DNA of 64,000 bases from Nepenthes gracilis (lineage: Eukaryota; Streptophyta; Magnoliopsida; Caryophyllales; Nepenthaceae), in contig BSYO01000019.1 of assembly GCA_033239525.1 (NCBI GenBank), forward strand, positions 9,840,592 to 9,904,591, written 5' to 3'. The notes below the pieces were generated by a model, which made no database searches, was not told the DNA's origin, and saw only the letters and a program-made list of their open reading frames with translations. Each line of letters opens with the position of its first letter. Positions within the stretch are counted from its first letter, which is position 1. This document shows positions 61,662-64,000 of this stretch, piece after piece. The position numbers and the translations under genes are program-made.

Positions 61662-62796
61662 TGTAAGGTCCAAGTTCTTGATTTATGGTAAACATAATTA
61701 ATTAAATTAATATAATTAAAATTAAGGTCAAAGAATATAAAAAATTGGATCAAAAGTTAAAATTAGATCAGGTGATCTAGCACCTAAAAGAGACCCGACC
61801 TACGCCTAAGCACCAAAAGCCATGCGGTTAGTGCCCAAGGCATGCCCAAGGGAGGCTCGAGCGCATGATGGCAGATTGTCCAAGCTCGAGATGTACACAA
61901 ACAACGCTCATGCACAACAGGCCTGAACCGTAGGGTTTGACACACGCCTAAGTGACGCGCTGACACCACTCTGTAGAAGTAAGACCCTTTGGCTGATTTC
62001 TATCATTTTTATCAAAAAATTTAAAGTCAAGTACATCCGGAGCTTTTCTTATCTTATTGCTATTCTTTGTTGAATTTATTGAACAATTCTTATTCCATTG
62101 TTCATGCATGTTCTAATTTTAAAAATTATGATGATATTATTTAACATGTATATACATTCTTCTTTATTTTGTTACAAAAATGGATGAAATTCATATCTAA
62201 CTTTATGAACAAGGTCTCATGTAACTGATTTCTGAATTTTCTTCACATGCAAGTATTAAAATTATGATTTGATGATTTCATAAGAGATAAATTTCATACC
62301 TCTTACCATTGTATTTTCTAAACTCTAATTATTAGCTTGCATGTACTGAATTTTATTAAATTTGGTTCAACATGTAGGCTATTTAAGTTAAAGCTACTAA
62401 AATTATTTTAGCTACTATTTTTCTGTACCTCTTTGCTAAATTCATAGCTTAATTGACTATTGTATGTTTTAAATTCATACATAAAGTTCTACATGTTTTA
62501 AACTATTAAATATAAGTCTTATATGAGCTAGAAAATGTATGAAAATTACTATACATTGTCTAAAATTTAGTAAAATCTCTACCCTTGCTAAATTATGCAC
62601 TATTGCTAGAATTTCATGCTTTATCATGTTAAATTAGCATTCTGATTTTTAAAATTATCATGACTAAATTACTACCAATTGTTTAAGTATAAACTAACAG
62701 AATTTTAAAGAAAAACTTTACAATTATGTCAAGAATTATGATTATTTTCTTTAAGAGTAAGAAAATTAAGAAAAGTAAAGAAAGGTATAGAGTTTT
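61662..62796 (+). mobile_element. Solo-LTR family copy G, left part
   Basis: It starts TGTAAGGTCCAAGTTCTTGA inside the Ty3 RT region. The next 120 bp match the minus-strand start of copy D (AATTAAxTTAATATAATxAAAATTA). A GC-richer segment with GCCTAAGCACC and GGCTCGAGCGC at 61780-61930 parallels the GCGCC segment of D. The rest to 62796 is AT-rich. No 3' end is seen before copy F begins, so G is probably interrupted by F. The Ty3 flank is AATCA. Confidence 0.6.
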
Positions 62797-64000
62797 TGTG
62801 ACGGAACGGATTGTTTTTTTTTTGTCCTTAAAAGCTTCCGTCAAACAGAAACACAATTGAAAACCTAAACTAAACCAGTTGGGTGCAACACAGGATCACA
62901 GATGCCATTTAGGACCCATATACTTTTAACCATAAGTAGTATAGCGGAGGTTATTCTAACATTTGCGAAAGCATTCATATTCATTCTAAAATATTCATTT
63001 CCAAGTACATAGCCAAAAATATTTAACCATAGAAGTTCATCAAGTCATTACAATAATATTTCTCCAAGATAAGCTTCCGAGGGCTTTAATCCTTCAGACA
63101 AGCTCTAATCACTCCAACTCGTCAGGCACAAGCTCTAAAACTTCATCTGTAGGGGGAAAAATATAAAAATAGTGAGCGGAGGCCCAGCAAGGTACATGCA
63201 TATGAATTGTAAAACGATGATGCAGACGGTCATGTAACTGTGCAAAAACAGAATGAAAAATCAGAATGTAAACATGCTTGACATATTATACTTCGGAATC
63301 AGGAATCAGTACTCAGAAATCGGTAATCAGTAACCATTATAATCCAGAAAACAGCATCAGAAACTTCTCTTCTATTCAAAACAATTCAGTCATTGGTGCG
63401 GGGCAATCGATAATAATAATAAGATACGAGAACACGGTATAGAACGAACGTAATCATAAGAAAGGATAAGAACAGAACGATATAGACCCTACCAGTATCC
63501 CCTACTAGCTGAGGGGGTGAATAATATAGGATAGATTGTGTTTAGTCCCCACAATCCAAGGCCTATTATGTCAGATCATGTCATATATATCCCATCCCGA
63601 GGGATATCTGTACTGGGTGCCACCCGAAGGTCGGCCTATGTTCCTCCTGACTTAACCCCTTGAGGACAGGGCGGACCATGAATCACTCTATGGACAGAGC
63701 TATCATCGATTACTACCGTAAGTTCTAAGGCCTCACCCAAGAACTTACCTGGACTGAGTCAGTCTTGGGTCCCAAAATAGCTGTAACGGAAATTATCTCT
63801 TTATCAAAAATCCTATTTTCGAAATCAAACTTTCATAACACAATTTTATCGGTACTGGTACATATTTTCGGAAACAATTATACTTGGGGCCGGTTAGATT
63901 TTATTCAGGGAAGGGCCGGAGCGTTTAAACTTAAAAGTCGGAGTTCTTTACGATGAAAGCCGGAGTTCTTTACGATGAAAGCCGGAGTTCTTCTTCTTAT
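62797..64000 (-). mobile_element. Solo-LTR family copy F, runs off the right edge
   Basis: The plus strand starts TGTGACGGAACGGATT, matching the end of E (TGTGACAGACCGGCC) and D (TGTGATGGACTGGATT). It contains the conserved block (63590-63680, CGAGGGATATC, GGGTGCCACCCGAAGG) and ends in CCGGAGTTCTTTACGATGAAA repeats. Whether an internal region follows cannot be seen. Confidence 0.7.
63916..64000 (-). repeat. 22-bp CCGGAGTTCTTTACGATGAA minisatellite in copy F
   Basis: Three to four units with period 22 reach the window edge. They share the CCGGAGTTCTT core with copy E. Confidence 0.85.

Overview
The window is nuclear DNA from a flowering plant, probably a eudicot. It has spliced genes with short GT-AG introns, AT-rich intergenic DNA, plant retrotransposon lineages (Ty1/copia, Ty3 Tat lineage, Ty3 chromovirus-like) and plant proteins. 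All exon coordinates and alignments were made by eye.

Host genes, left to right. (1) The 5' half of a SEC23 COPII coat gene on the minus strand (1066-3845); the rest lies off the left edge or is lost. (2) A complete five-exon gene for ribosomal protein S8 of the 40S subunit (22698-25310, minus, 219 aa). (3) An isolated last exon of a KIN-12-type phragmoplast kinesin (38475-38732, plus), walled in by retroelements. (4) A complete eight-exon bHLH transcription factor of the bHLH49/62/78 type (51279-53809, minus, 521 aa).

Mobile DNA fills most of the rest. At 4145-19167 is an old Tat-lineage Ty3 element on the minus strand with gag, protease, RT, two RNase H domains, integrase and an antisense gene. 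At about 25872-37339 is a second, plus-strand Tat-like element with gag and an antisense gene but no pol that I recognise. At 38764-43928 is a young Ty1/copia element with 299-bp LTRs and a 5-bp target duplication. At about 56400-61661 is a decayed Ty3 pol on the minus strand. Smaller pieces include two inverted TRIM-like LTRs, an LTR with its primer-binding site, an initiator-tRNA-Met-like fragment, and a 350-bp-arm palindrome made of LTR ends.

The most unusual content is a family of long (about 1.6-2.8 kb) solo LTRs. Seven copies can be read: A 9144-11710, B 26109-28854, C 29079-30731, D 33285-35292, E 57941-60758, G 61662-62796 (cut by F) and F 62797 to the right edge. They start with TGTRA-type and end with GTCACA/ATCACA-type sequence. 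A, B and E have perfect 5-bp target duplications, D matches 4 of 5, and C shares 4 bp. No internal region of the family is visible. Every copy whose target can be read sits inside another LTR retrotransposon. Copies B and E carry arrays of palindromic GGTCAAC...GTTGACC units (paired W-boxes) in U3, large minisatellites downstream of the TATA box, and a conserved antisense reading frame. This family is my candidate for the undescribed system; whether it is already in a repeat database needs a search.
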